Of a stretch of 64,000 nucleotides of DNA, positions 47,197 through 60,056 are shown one piece after another. The first letter of the stretch is position 1. Every line of letters starts with the position of its first letter. The translations under genes were made by a program, and so were the position numbers. The notes below the pieces were generated by a model. It had not been told where the DNA came from and searched no databases. It saw nothing but the letters and a program-made list of their open reading frames with translations. Source of the stretch: Plasmodium brasilianum. Its lineage: Eukaryota; Apicomplexa; Aconoidasida; Haemosporida; Plasmodiidae. The stretch is taken from positions 590,501 through 654,500 of the forward strand of contig NC_090118.1 of the NCBI RefSeq assembly GCF_023973825.1. Reading direction: 5' to 3'.

Positions 47197-47350
47197 AAAA
47201 AAAAAAATTTGGTGGGTTCCTATTACCTCAATCTAACTTTATATAGAGGATCCAAGTGTTAACATTGTTGTATGACTTTCAAGGCCCATTGATTCAAATT
47301 TTCGACAAGTAGTTCCAAATTCAACATCTTCAGTAACTTCTCTAGGAAGG
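47197..47350 (-). ncRNA. Candidate ncRNA element D
   Basis: Minus-strand element with head CCTAGAGAAGTTACTGAAG like CCTAGCGCATTGGCTAAGC of E, then GTTAACACTTGGATCC and TTAGATTGAGGTAATAGG at the 3' end, and a T11 run as possible Pol III terminator. A degenerate ATTTGAATCAATGG stands where a B box would be. An open frame of 66 codons across it is probably chance. Confidence 0.45.
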
Positions 47351-47779
47351 AAAAGAAAATTATTTTGTCGCTGTGCTTATATTCATGATTTTTTATTTTC
47401 TTATATAGGCAAAACATTTTTCTTTCGTTTGTACAAGGGAAAACAACAAAATATGACACTGTAATACATGTTTGAATATATTTATATAAATAAAATAAGA
47501 AAAAATCAAACGAATTAAACGAAATATATGTATGAACATAAAAAATTAAAAAAAATATTAAATTTAAAGAAATTTATGATGTGTACATAAATTTATATTT
47601 AATATTACCTGACGCATGCGACACTGGTTATATTATATATTTTTTTTTTTAAATGTATCCAATAAAAATCATACACAGCTGAGATTAAATTATTTTTATT
47701 TTAATACATATACATAGTGAACATACAATTATAATAAGTAAATATTATTACATTGACATTGCTAATGTAAAAAAGATAT

Positions 47780-47926
47780 AAAAAAATTTGATCGACTCCA
47801 TCCCAAGTACTCCCTCGCAGTGATTCATATTAGTATGTTGACTTGTGAACGCCTGATACCCCGGGACTTGAACCAGTTACTATCACTTCCTAATCAACAC
47901 GCCTAACCACTGGTGTACGAGTCGCT
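47780..47926 (-). ncRNA. Candidate Pol III ncRNA element F (A box, B box, T7)
   Basis: About 147 nt on the minus strand and markedly GC-rich for this region. B box GGTTCAAGTCC (47,864-47,874) matches the consensus GGTTCRANYCC fully. The A-box-like ACACCAGTGGTTAGG lies about 42 nt upstream, the normal tRNA-type spacing. The transcript would end in T7 (47,780-47,786). It does not fold as a tRNA: no 7-bp acceptor stem and a mismatched T stem. The part after the B box, including TCAACATACTAATA, is shared with element G. Best copy with G. Confidence 0.6.
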
Positions 47927-47956
47927 TAAAATTATTCTGTATAATTATAATTATAC

Positions 47957-47989
<33 letters not shown>

Positions 47990-48394
47990 GATTTGATAAA
48001 AGTATACATACATAAAAAAAAAAAAAAAAAAAAATTAAAAATATACCCTCTACAGTGTGTACATATATAAAATTAAGTTATATTAAAATGTATAATATTA
48101 AAAAATGTTTTTTGAAAAATGAGGATTTTCTTAAACACAAAACGTTTTATCTACAAGTTTTATGAAAAATTATGAACAGTAAATATTTTTATATCTCAAT
48201 TTGCCTGACTTGTGCATAATTATAATATTATGCATTCTTACAATTTTTTATTTTTCATAAAATTTGTAAAGACACATACACTGTTAATTTATTTTTTATC
48301 TGGCATTTCATATAAATTAAACGAATTTGATAGTATTTGATACAATTTGTTAGATATGAATAAATGAACAAAACTTTGAGATATTTAAAATGTC

Positions 48395-48545
48395 AAAAAA
48401 AAGAGTGGTGCGCCCCCTACCCCAATCTGCTTTTGCTATAAATCCGGATGTTAGTTTTGTCGTAAGGGTTTGTAGACACACAGATAGTAACCTTAGACAC
48501 TTAGTTTTAAAGTCAGCATGCTTAGCCAATGCGCTAGGAACAGCA
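48395..48545 (-). ncRNA. Candidate Pol III ncRNA element E
   Basis: Minus-strand, about 150 nt. A-box-like TAGCGCATTGG fits TRGYNNARNNG. The 3' part CTAACATCCGGATTTATAGC...AGATTGGGGTAGGGGGCGC ends in T8 (48,395-48,402). The same 3' part occurs in H (AACGTCTGGATACACAGC...AATTGGAGTAGGGAC) at similar spacing. No perfect B box. Confidence 0.5.
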
Positions 48546-50770
48546 AGAAAATAATACTATTATTGTAACTGTACTTATTATTTTTTTTTTTCTTTATATT
48601 TCCGTAATATTTCACTGTTACATAAACATTAAAAAAAAAAAAAAAAAAAAATTGATGTTCTGATAGTTGCTGGAATAGATATAAATTCAAAATTAAATTG
48701 CTCATTCATGAAAATGAATAATTATTGAACATTTTTTTCTTCGTGAATTTACAATAAAGTTAGAGAAGAGAGATTATCGATATTTTTGTTCTATCTTATT
48801 TTTCTTGAACAGGTAATATTATTTTGTTAACTTAACTTTAATTTTCTTCTTAAAACATTGAAAAAAAAAAAAAAAAAAAAAAAAAGGAATATTAATTTCA
48901 TTGAGAATATTAAAGGAAAATATAAGTTTTTATTATGTATCGACGAAATTTTTTTCTATTATTGTATATCTGTTCGAGTTACCAAATCAATGTTGAACAC
49001 GAAGTATATGAGCATAAATGTTTTTATATAACAAAATATTTTCTACTAAAGGCGGAAATACCTTACCGAAAGTAGGTTTATAGAAAAATTAAATATTAAC
49101 CTGTACATGTCAGGTGATAAAGTGATTTAGAGTTTAAAGATATAATTTCGTACAGCTAGTTTATTTAACATATTTACATAATATAGTTTTTGCTGCTTAT
49201 GCTTAGGAGTACGTTGTGCTGTAGAAAAATGTTAGTGTACATAACAATATATTTTTTTTTTTTCGGGAATTGATTTATAAAATATACATATTGTCACTAA
49301 AAAAAAAAAAAGAAACAGTACAAGGTTGAACGAAAGTTTTTAATCATTCACATGTAAAATTTTCTTTAAAAATATAAAGCATAGAACAAAAGAAATGATA
49401 AGAATTTCATAGTTTTCAATTTTTACCGTAAAATATTTGGAAGCTTTTTTTGATTTTTTTGTAGCCTCATTCATCTATACCATTACTACAACAGATAATA
49501 AGAATATGTATCATTTTTAAGATATATTTTGCTAAATAGAGGAAGAAGATTGTATCGAATATTACAATAAAAACATATTGCTATAACTGCATAGCTCTCA
49601 CAGTATTGCGAACAAATAAAGAAAAATAAGAAAAATAAATAGCCTTCAGTGCTTCTCGAGCATTTATGAAAATATTACGAGAAATTTTCATTTGAGGAAA
49701 TATGAACTAGGGTTGTTATACGTGTTTCCCTAATATAGGAATATATTTTATATGCACTGTTGAAATATACAGTAAAGAAACATGTATATTATTTAAATTT
49801 TGTACATACTTTTTTGTTCTTTTATAGTATATATATATGTATATATATATGTATATATATATTTATATGAATATATTTATATGAATATATTTATATGAAT
49901 ATATTTATATGAATATATTTATATATATGTATGTATTCAAGAAGACCAATTTTCTTAGTCCGACGAAACAATTTAAGAATGGAACTGCTCTGTAAGCTAT
50001 TGTTACTGCATAGATGAGCTGCATATATATCAAGGATAAACTAGGATGTTAATATTACGCATAATTATACTTTTCTTTTTTATTAATGCAACAGAAAAAA
50101 AAAAAATACAGTATATAATACATAAACTAAATACTCTCTCTAGTTTAAAAAAGTGTATGAATTAGGAAATAACATATAAATGTAGATAATAATATATCAT
50201 CTCCATTAGCACTATTTATTTCATATATATATAAAAACTAGTGCTATTACATATATATATTCTTATATATGTTTCGCCCCATATATTTATTTTTGTATTA
50301 AGAAATATATGTTTAATGATAATATATGTTCATAGTACAAATTTTTAAAAATACTATGCATTAAGATATTCATAAACTTATAATAAAGGAAACGTAATAT
50401 ATGATTCTTGTATAAAAAGAATAAAAAAAATATATATTAGCAAGCAAATAAAAAAAAAAAAAAAAAAGGAAAGTAACAATATTACAGCATTATGAATAAG
50501 ACAGGCACTTTATAACAAAAATATATGTACTGTTCATAATTTTATATAAAAATAATTCCTTAAAAAGTTTTTATTTATGAACGTGCACATTTTACATTTA
50601 ATTACTATTCCTTTTATGTATTTTGAGTACATACACATGTTCAAGTAATTATTTGCATTAAAGTGTTTTTTATGCTTGTGAATGAAGAGGTGAAAAGTTT
50701 GGCATATATATGAAAAAAAAAAAAAAAAATTTTGAGTATAATTACCATATCAAGATAATTTTCTTGCCTT

Positions 50771-50913
50771 CTTTTCCAAAGTGGTTATGGATATTAATTT
50801 TTGAGAGTAACTGTTGAGTATTCGAGTTCCTCGGATCCCAAACTCTTGTTAATAAAGTTAACGTCTGGATACACAGCAAGTTAAATTGGAGTAGGGACAC
50901 ACCATTTTTTTTT
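50771..50913 (+). ncRNA. Candidate Pol III ncRNA element H
   Basis: Plus-strand, about 143 nt. A-box-like CAAAGTGGTTATGG and, about 42 nt on, B-box-like TATTCGAGTTCC (50,819-50,830). The 3' part shared with E runs to a T9 tract (50,905-50,913). It therefore links the F/G type (boxes) with the D/E type (3' part). Confidence 0.55.
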
Positions 50914-51213
50914 AATTTCCAATTATGAATGAATTAAGTATATTTTTCCTTATATGTAATAAATAATAAGAATATTTTATAATTTCATTTTGTTCTAATT
51001 GAAAAATGTAATAACCATCACTTACGTTTTTCGATTAAAATGAAATAATTAAAGGATGAAAAAATGCAGCAAAATTATGGGCAGGTCAGGCGATATAAAA
51101 TATAAAAATTATTAATGTTCATAATTTTTTATAAAACTTTTACATAAAATATTATATGCTTAAGAACATTTATATTATTCATGTAATTATTTGAATATTA
51201 TACAATTTAATGT

Positions 51214-51285
<72 letters not shown>

Positions 51286-51423
51286 TAATAATTAATGCAT
51301 TGGGTATATTTTTATTTTTTTTTTCGTTTTTTTCCGGATGAATATAGAGCATATATATATATATAACGCAAAAAAATAACGCAAAAAAGAAAACAAAAAA
51401 AAAAAAGTATAAAAATTTTTTAC

Positions 51424-51610
51424 GCGGCTCTCATTGCAGTGGTTAAGTTTCCTTATAATGACGATTTGACGGAAACTGGTTCAAGTCCCAGGGAAACAAG
51501 CTCTCGGTTTTCACTAGTCAACAAACTAATACGACCACTGTGTGCAAATACCAAATACCAAATACAAAATACCAAATAACAGGGATAGGGTCCCTTTAAA
51601 TTTTTTTTTT
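51424..51610 (+). ncRNA. Candidate Pol III ncRNA element G (A box, B box, T10)
   Basis: Plus-strand. A-box-like TTGCAGTGGTTAAG and a perfect B box GGTTCAAGTCC (51,478-51,488) about 41 nt later. The shared stretch AGTCAACAAACTAATACGA follows as in F. A small ACCAAAT repeat (51,548-51,577) is inserted before the GGGATAGGGTCCC end and T10 (51,601-51,610). No tRNA fold. Confidence 0.6.
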
Positions 51611-51938
51611 ATATTTGTTTACATTATTCAATATTAGTTCATTAATATCAATTATACATATTATTATTATATATGTTCACTATGTATATGTATATTTATT
51701 TAAAATAAATTATGTTGTATCAGTTTTGATCAATTCTGTATGATTTTTTTTTTTGGGCACCTTTTAATAAAATAAAATGAGACAACCATTTATGCATAAG
51801 TCATACAAAAAAATATATAAATTTATGTACATGTTATAAAATTTTTATAAACTGGATATAATAATTTTTTAATTATGAACAGTTCATATTTTTCCTTCAT
51901 TCAATTTGAAGTTTACAGGTTTAATTATTGCATAAATG

Positions 51939-51970
<32 letters not shown>

Positions 51971-52272
51971 GCATATGTATATATAATTATATACCAATTT
52001 TTGCAGTGCCATATGGATGTATTTTTTTTTTTCCCGAATTGAGTTTTTACAATATATTATGACTACTATATTATTAAGATTGGAATAAGTTTACTGACAC
52101 AGTTGAAAGTCTTTTAGCTAATTAAAAAATATACATAAAATATATATATTATGTATACATAAATATAACAAAAAAATAAAAAAATATATATATGAGTAAA
52201 TAATATAGCACAGCAGTACACAACTACAAAACATTTTATTTTGTATATATACATATACATATATATATATAC

Positions 52273-52304
<32 letters not shown>

Positions 52305-53099
52305 ATAGAGCACATGCACCAAGACGATTTTTGTTTAACAGATAAAAATAAACGAGATTTAAATACAAACGTATAAAAATATCAAAGTGCAAAAATGTAA
52401 AAAGCTCAAAAACTACATATAACGGTAAAAGATTAAAAGGTTAAAAAAAAAGCTAAGAGGTTAAAAAGTTAAAAGGTTAAAAAATTAAAAAATGAAAAAT
52501 TATTTATATAATAGTAATATTTCCTCAAATATATGAAAATCATGTCCTTCTAAAATTTGTATCCACGCTTTTTTCTCAATAAAAAAAAAAAAAAAATTAT
52601 TTACAAGTAATATATATATACACACACGTAGTACTCTATATACTACCACATTTTCTTATTCCACAAGCCATAATACACTGCACTTAATATACACCCTATG
52701 TCAAATGAACCTTTTTTCCCGTTATCGCCATTCTTACGGGTGGTGTTGTATCGTAGAAATATACGGAAATAACAATTGTATTCTATCCTTCACTCAGTTA
52801 TTCGTTTATTCGATTATTGATTCATCACCTCTTTTTGTAATTAATGGAAGAAACAGTTATACTTCTTTCTTGAAATAACATTGCTGTTCATCATTTTTCA
52901 AATCGTTCTGTGTAACCTCTTATTATCCGCCGCCTTCTCGCTGTTCTTTTTTTGTCATTGTGTTTGAATTTTCTTTTTTTTTTTTTTGTACCCCTTTTAT
53001 TATATTTTGTGTTCTAACTGTTTGGGGTTATTATTATTATAGGATTATACACTTCAGTAAGTACTAGTTGCTACTGCTACCACAGCTGCAATCACTACT

Positions 53100-55506
53100 T
53101 TATGCCTCTACCACGGGTGAAGTTACGGGATAGCTTATTTTTTTTGAATATATTTCCTTGGGTTTTAAATAAGATAATTTTTTATTTGCTTCTTTCATTC
53201 TGTTTAATCTTTCACGATCTAATCTTTTTCTATATAACTTATCTAGTTTTGTACTTTCTTTTTTTAATTTATCTACTGTTTCTAATTTTTCTGCTGGATC
53301 TTCTGGATATGGTATGACTATTAATTTATTTTTCTTTCGTTGTGGTATATTATGCTTTCTATATCCTGTTGTATTTTTGTTTCTCTCTCTTATTAATTCT
53401 TTCTCGCGTTCTTTTCTTTCTTTACTATTTATAGCTGCTATTTTATTAGCTAATTGTTTTCTTTTCATAATTTTTTCTTTAACTTGAATTTCCTCATTTA
53501 ATTTTTCATGTTCCTTCTTTTCAAGGTCTGCGATTCTATTTTCTAACCATTCTCGGAACAACCTTTCTTTAAATGCTCTTTCTTGTCCTGACTTTTTTAA
53601 ATCACCCATTTCCCCCGGAGTATCATCACCCTCTTGTTCTTGTTCCTCTTCCAGTTCTTCTTCTTCTTTTGTTAATTCAACATGTTCATCTTCCATTTCG
53701 GTTTCTTTATCCTCTTGTTCCTCCTCTTTCTCTTGTTCCTCCTCTTTCTCTTGCTCCTCCTCTTTCTCTTGCTCCTCCTCTTTCTCTTGCTCCTCTTCCT
53801 CTTCCTCCTCCTCCTCCTCCTCCTCTTCCTCTTCTTCTTCCTCACCTAAATTACTATCATATAAATCCTTTAACATTCCTACTCCCCTTCTGTTATGCTC
53901 ATTTAAGCGTTCTCTCATAATTCTTTCATATTCAATTCTATTCTTTACCCATTTTTCATGGGCTTCATCTTTTTTTTCTTCCCATTTCTTCTGTTGCATA
54001 TCTCTTTTTAATAGTTGTTTTTCTAATCTTTGATTTCCTATTTTTTGTCTATTTAATATGCTTTCTTTTTGAATACCTCTTAAAACATCATACTTTGTTA
54101 CAGGAGGTAAGGCAGCATAATATTCATGTGTTTTCATATTTTCTTCATATAAATCTCTATCAACTCTTTTTTTTGAATATCTACAAACATTCACTTTGTA
54201 TGTAAGAATTTTAATCCATTTTATTTTATTTAATTCAAATGCTGCTATCCACGCATCTGCTTTACTATTCAAATATTTAACAAACGTATCTTCATCATAT
54301 GGAAAACCACTATTAATAACATAATTCGTAAAATCAGCTTCTGTCATTTTTTGTAAACTATCTACATCTTTAGATAAATTTTTAACACAATCATTCCATG
54401 CATCTGTTTTTTTCTTTGAAATCATTTTTAAATTTGTTGCTAAGGTATTAAAATTTTTCCATATTTCATTCAAAATAATATAAAAATAATATCTTTGACA
54501 TGATCGTACCTCATATAGAATATTATGGATTTTATTATAATCTTCAATAATGTCATTAAATGGTTTCAATGTTTCTTCTCTTCCATTATAACTTAATAAA
54601 TTATCGAAATATTTTTTCATTTCTAAATTGAATGGTGGTTTATTCTCTCGTCTTACATTCTCACCAAATAATATATTACCAAATAATACTTCTCTTTTTT
54701 CATTAAACTTATCAATTTCTTCACGTTTTCTCTCATATTGTTCTTTTCTTTCTTTCCTTTGTCTTTCTTTTTCATATAAAGGAATACTTATATCTTTTAA
54801 TAACGATGTACCATATGGTACTTTTTCAACTCCTTCTTCTTCTTCTTCTTCTACTTCTTCCTCTACTTCTTCCTCTACTTCATCTTCTAAATCTTCTGTA
54901 TCATCAGTGGGTTCTTCCTTCTCTTCTACATTAACTTCCTCCTCAACTTTTTTAGGTGGCACAGCTGTACTACTGGCATTTCTATCATCACTATCTTGTA
55001 CTTCCGTATTCTCAAAAGGTAAAGGATAACCTTCTTCTGGTGCACGAAAATTTCTTGAATATATACTTCTTTTAGAAAACCCAAATGACTTTGCTACTGC
55101 TTTCTTTTTCCTTTGTGATTGTGCGGGTCTATGTGCTTCTACGTATATATTCCCGTTGGACGAGAGAACATCGTTCTATAGAGTGGGAGAAAACGAGGTT
55201 GTTTTATTATAAGTGTATAAACACAATCTACAAGGGTGTTTATAACTCAAATCATGCACACAGTACATGCATAAATAATATTCATATATATATTATATGT
55301 ATGTATAACATATATATGAGGCATCGCTCACATACGGCACGATCTACTACTGCATAACGCGCCTCCAATAAGGCACTATTTTCATTTCACTGCGTATGTT
55401 TTTTTCCTTATGTGCTTACTAATAACACAAGACTAATTACAAGAATCAGCCAATTCATAGGCCTCGTCGATGAGTTATTATTTTTCAAATTCCATCTTCT
55501 TGACAT
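53100..55506 (-). CDS. PHIST-like exported protein 4 with Glu-rich C-terminal half
   Basis: Two exons on minus: 55,506-55,420 (29 codons) and 55,175-53,100; 720 residues. Exon 1 codes a basic start and a hydrophobic anchor (MNWLILVISLVLL); the donor GTAAGC follows in phase 0 and exon 2 starts with Asn, exactly as in the three PHIST genes. No canonical PEXEL is seen; RSIYS near residue 60 is the nearest. A helical domain at about 200-330 (KKTDAWNDC, DFTNYVINSGF, FVKYLNSKADAWIAAF, NKIKWIKIL) has the Trp spacing of PRESAN/PHIST. The C-terminal half is long coiled coil (RxxLEKQLLKRDMQQKKWEE), a pure Glu tract and EKEEEQ repeats (53,700-53,850), then a basic tail. The architecture recalls large PHIST proteins with C-terminal extensions. 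The exon 1 and PHIST assignments are mine, by reading. Confidence 0.65.
53700..53855 (-). repeat. In-frame Glu-rich repeat in PHIST-like gene 4
   Basis: Four copies of an 18-bp unit coding EQEKEE next to an uninterrupted run of about 17 Glu codons with mixed GAA/GAG use. The plus strand is open here too (Leu/Pro-rich) but is a shadow. Confidence 0.9.
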
Positions 55507-56227
55507 CTTTTCTTTTTTTTTTTTTTTTCTTAGAATTCAAAAGCGTACTTATAAAAATTAATGGAAAAAGATGATCAGCAAAAATTCATATTTTTATTAT
55601 TTGCAAATTTTTTATCCTAAATTGGTAAACTTAAGGGGGATAGGACTAGAACACAAAAATATTGTAATATATAGGAGGCACATAACATATATAAAAATAT
55701 GCATTCAATTATTATATTATATTACAAAAAATGCGCAGCAATTAAAATCCCTTGAAACATGAAAAAAAAAAAATTAAATAAAATAAAAAACTACTATTAA
55801 ATATGGAGCTATCAGGCTTTTATTAATATCAAGTGTACTTTATAATCTTTGCTTGTATTCTAATTAAAACCTATTAAATCTTAAATCATCTTATATAAAT
55901 ATTACAAATGAATAAACTCCACACGGTTTTACTTACTACTGTCTCGTCGGATTTATTTAAAATATATATTTTACTTTATAATATTATTACATATATATAA
56001 ATATATATATATATATATATCTATAAGCATAATGCCATATATATTATATATTACAAGGTAAAATATATATTAAAATAACTTGAACCTATATAAACTATAA
56101 CATGCTAGTAGTAGTATTATATAAATTTAAAACTAAAACTATCGAATTATAAAAAGTGAGTCGAAAAAAAAAAATATAAGATCATAATAAGAAGTTATTT
56201 CAAAAAAAAAATACAAAATGATTTATA

Positions 56228-56262
<35 letters not shown>

Positions 56263-59117
56263 ACACGATTTTTTCAATTAAATTTTATTTTTTTTTAATT
56301 CTTGAAAAATGAAAAACAATAAAAATTAAGATATACTTGAAAAAATAAAAAATTTGTTCGATATATTTATTACTTTATTATATATATATATATATATATA
56401 TATACAATATAATAAATATTTTAAGGAATAATTCTTATTTATTATTTTCTTTTTAAAATTTTACTGGCATTTTTTTTTTTTTTTTCAAGTTCGTAAAAGA
56501 ATGTTATTCTACGATAATTTTTGTAAAAATATTATTTTTTTTATTTTTATTTATATATTATATATATGTAAATATATACATATATATATATATAATAATA
56601 TTTTGTTTTATTTTTTATGCACTATTGTCCAATTTTGTTGTTTTCTTTCATCTCACATTTACGTCATCATATATGTTATATATAATACATGTATGTATAA
56701 ATAATGAAATAAACCTAAAATACATTAAATCTAGTCAAATTTTTTGAATCCAATTGAAATTCGTACCGCATTTAGAAGCAATAAAATTTACGTATTTACC
56801 CTTTTAACATCATTACCAATTTGTACTATATTATTTTTTGCATTATTTTTTTATCCTTTGTTAATAATTTTATACAAATTTGTACAATTTTTTGTTATAT
56901 TATTTCCCCTATTGTTTTATTTTTTTTTTTGTTATATTATATCTCCCCACTTTTAACGCCGTTGTAGATACCACAGAAATAATTTTTCTTATTTTGTAAT
57001 TTTACAATAATGCATTTTATTCTTAATTTTATAACACGTACAAGTCTTAAAAAGGCAAATTGCTCTTTGCAATTATAGTACTAGGAGTAGAAAATTATTA
57101 GTAGTGTTAATGCTACAACGAAACATAGTCGTTACTGGGGTACAGTATTGTAGAAGTAAAATATAATAGCAAGTAGTAGTACTAGAGTAGTATATTATAA
57201 TTCTGGTCGTTCTAAATAACAGTAATTTATATCTAATGTCTTAAAGAAAAGGAAAAAAGAAAGAGACCAACTAAAATTTTTAAATGTTTATTTGGTTTTT
57301 GTTTTAGTTTTACTTTTTTGTCCTGTTTTTTTTATATTTAAAAAAGTAGAATATTTTATTTGCTTAAATTGTTTAAGAAACATTTTACTAATAAATTTTT
57401 GTTATAATTTATAATCATTTTTCAGAATTTGCAATTTTATTTTTTTCCTTTAAGTAGTAACATGCGCATAAAATATTATTAAGTAATTTTATAATTTATT
57501 CCTGAATCCAAAGTTTGTTCTAATGTTGTTGGGGTCTCTGCAATTTAACAAAATTATGCACAAAAACTATGCATAAATTATACTTAAGTATTCGTAAATA
57601 TACGTAAATTATATATATATATATATATATATATTATTTATTCATTCCTTCAGTAGCAGAAAAAAATTTATCATTTGTTTTTGTAAAAAGAAATGAAATG
57701 AAAATTAGTAGAAACAAATTATCATTCCTTCAATGAGGAAAAAAAAAAAAAAAAAGGTGGTTTATTTTTTTTTATTTTTTTTTTTTTTTTACCTGATACG
57801 TGCACGTCACTTTTTATTTTTCAATAAATCTGTTCAGAAACTTTCATTTTTGAAACGTCCAAAATAAATGGTATGTTATATTTTTTTAGTCAATATTTTT
57901 TTTTTTCCCTATATATATATATATGTATTTTATATATTATATATTATATATAATATATTTTACCCCTCTTTATGCGTGATGGTTCGTTCTGCATTTTTAT
58001 TACGTAAAATGTAAAAATGAAAATAAAAAAGGGAAAGTGGAAAGTGGAAAGGGAAAGGGAAAGGGAAAGGGAAAGGGAAAGGGAAAGAAAAGGCGTAAAA
58101 GACAAAGCATAAAAGATTAAAAACAAAAAAAAAAAAAATTTGTACTGGTGCATAACAAAATGCTCACAAAATTGCTACGAATTTTGTGACAAAAAGAATT
58201 TTTTGGAATGTTTAAAATGATAAATATTATGAACTGTTCAGGAAAAATATAGCTTTCAATAATTTTCACATATAATTATTGAAGGTTTTATACGTACGTA
58301 CATATACATATATATATATATATATATATTAGCCCTTTTCAAAAAAAAAAATATACATTTCTCCAAGTTCTGAATATTTTTATAAAATTAACGGGGTCGT
58401 TTACTCTTACGGTAAAGGTTATCATTTTTGCGGGTTTTATATTTTGAACTGATATGTACGAAAAAGTAAAAAATAAAATATATCGAATTATAACAAATGA
58501 AAAAAAAAAAAATAAAATATATCGAATTATAACAAATGGAATAAAAAAAAAAAAAAATAAAATAAAATAGAAGAAATAAAATAAAAAAAATAAAGTTAAA
58601 TATGGCCGTGTAACATTTTATTATGCATTTTAATATAAAAATGTGGCGGCAAACAGAGAGAAAACATGAAACTGCTCTCATCTCTTTTTCATCAAAAGTA
58701 TGTGCAAATTTTCCAGGTAATTTACCATTATCCTTTTTCTTGTCTGTTCATGCTTATCATATATGCAGGTGCGTGTCTATTAAAATTTGCACAGCGATTA
58801 TGCTAGCAACTGGCAGATAACATCTTCCATTTATCTGTTAACACGTTAAACTGCCTCCTTTTTTCTTCTTATATATATACCTTTATTTAAAACTTCATGA
58901 TAAGCAAGCCGCAAATATAATAAATGGAGGAATACAAAAAAAAAAGGCGCTGAATGAAATTTTTAGCATTGAATGTTTTAAAAATTATCCAAAAAAAGAA
59001 AGGGAAACAGTATACATCCATATGTGCACACATGTATACATATACATATATACAAAAATATTTACACACATATACACACACATATATATACATATATGTA
59101 TATATATATGTATATTT

Positions 59118-59211
59118 CCCTCCCGCTATATGCCTTTTCCTTTGTTCATAATATAATTGAAAAACCCTCCCGCTATATGCCTTTTCCTTTGTTCATAATA
59201 TAATTGAAAAA
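59118..59211. repeat. 47-bp perfect direct duplication
   Basis: Two adjacent copies of a 47-bp segment containing CTCCCGCTATATGCC and TTGTTCATAATATAATTGAA. Not low-complexity, so it is a recent tandem duplication. Confidence 0.9.
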
Positions 59212-60011
59212 AGTTAAAGGTATCATAGGAGGGACATGCACAATTCGAACGACCATCAATTTGTTGATTATATAAAGAGTTTTTAAGTTTTGTAAAAAAA
59301 TATATTTATTTAAAAGTTATGACCTGGTCAGAAATTTTTGAATAATATAATTGGAACTGAGATAGGGCTAGTAAGTACAGCAGCTATCATACTTTAAAAA
59401 AATGAAATCGAAATGAAATGAATTATTCCTTTTCTTACTATTTCTTACCTTTTCTTACTATTTCTTACCTTTTCTTACCTTTTCTTACCATTTCTTACCA
59501 TTTCTTACCATTTCTTACCTTTTTTCTTTTTTGTAAAAACATCAAAAATTATTTGAAAATATGAAATATCTGTTTTTATTTTTTCTATAAGCATTTGCTA
59601 ATAGAGAGAAATACACCATACGAAAAATGCAACATTAATATAATCAAACTGTTAATGTAAAAATAAATTGTACAATATTACATATACCAGTTATGTTTAT
59701 AAAAAAAGTTACTACAAGATTAGTAGCAATGGATTAATTAAAAAATATATTGTAAAAACCTGAAGAGAGCAAAAATGGAAATGTAAAAATAGCTTTCCCT
59801 CAACATGTACTATAAATTGCACACATAATATATCTGCGTACTGCCAATGATTGTTCATCATAAGCCTATATAAAACTAAAATGGAAAAATGATTGCTAAT
59901 ATTTATTCGAAAATTGTTGAAGCTAGTAGTGCTATTAGTTTTAAGAACTTAAAAGGATGCATATCGTTGTACGAGTAACATATAAAAACAGCAAAGACAA
60001 CATTCCGAATG

Positions 60012-60056
<45 letters not shown>

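Larger units (their letters stand above)
43476..53099. other. Gene-poor stretch with ncRNA-like elements
   Basis: No protein gene is supported over 9.6 kb. Just after PHIST3 is a short AAATGATGCG repeat (43,518-43,560). There are many A/T runs, (TA)n tracts (44,337; 45,845; 51,220-51,282), GAATATATTTATAT repeats (49,868-49,920), a GTTAAAAAGTTAAAAGG run (52,430-52,490) and the six ncRNA-like elements listed separately. A CCAGCAGGTTT word at 45,015 may be the last trace of an element in unit 3. Confidence 0.6.

Noticed and set aside
47850..47926. A tRNA gene on the minus strand (A and B boxes present)
   Set aside because: No 7-bp acceptor pairing, T stem has two mismatches and no normal anticodon arm; kept as a Pol III-type ncRNA candidate.
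51424..51500. A tRNA gene on the plus strand
   Set aside because: Perfect B box but no acceptor stem and no cloverleaf; the conserved sequence continues past the B box, as in the other elements.
59225..59280. Further ncRNA element with GTTCGAATT on the minus strand
   Set aside because: Only a partial B box, no A box at the right spacing and no shared 3' part.
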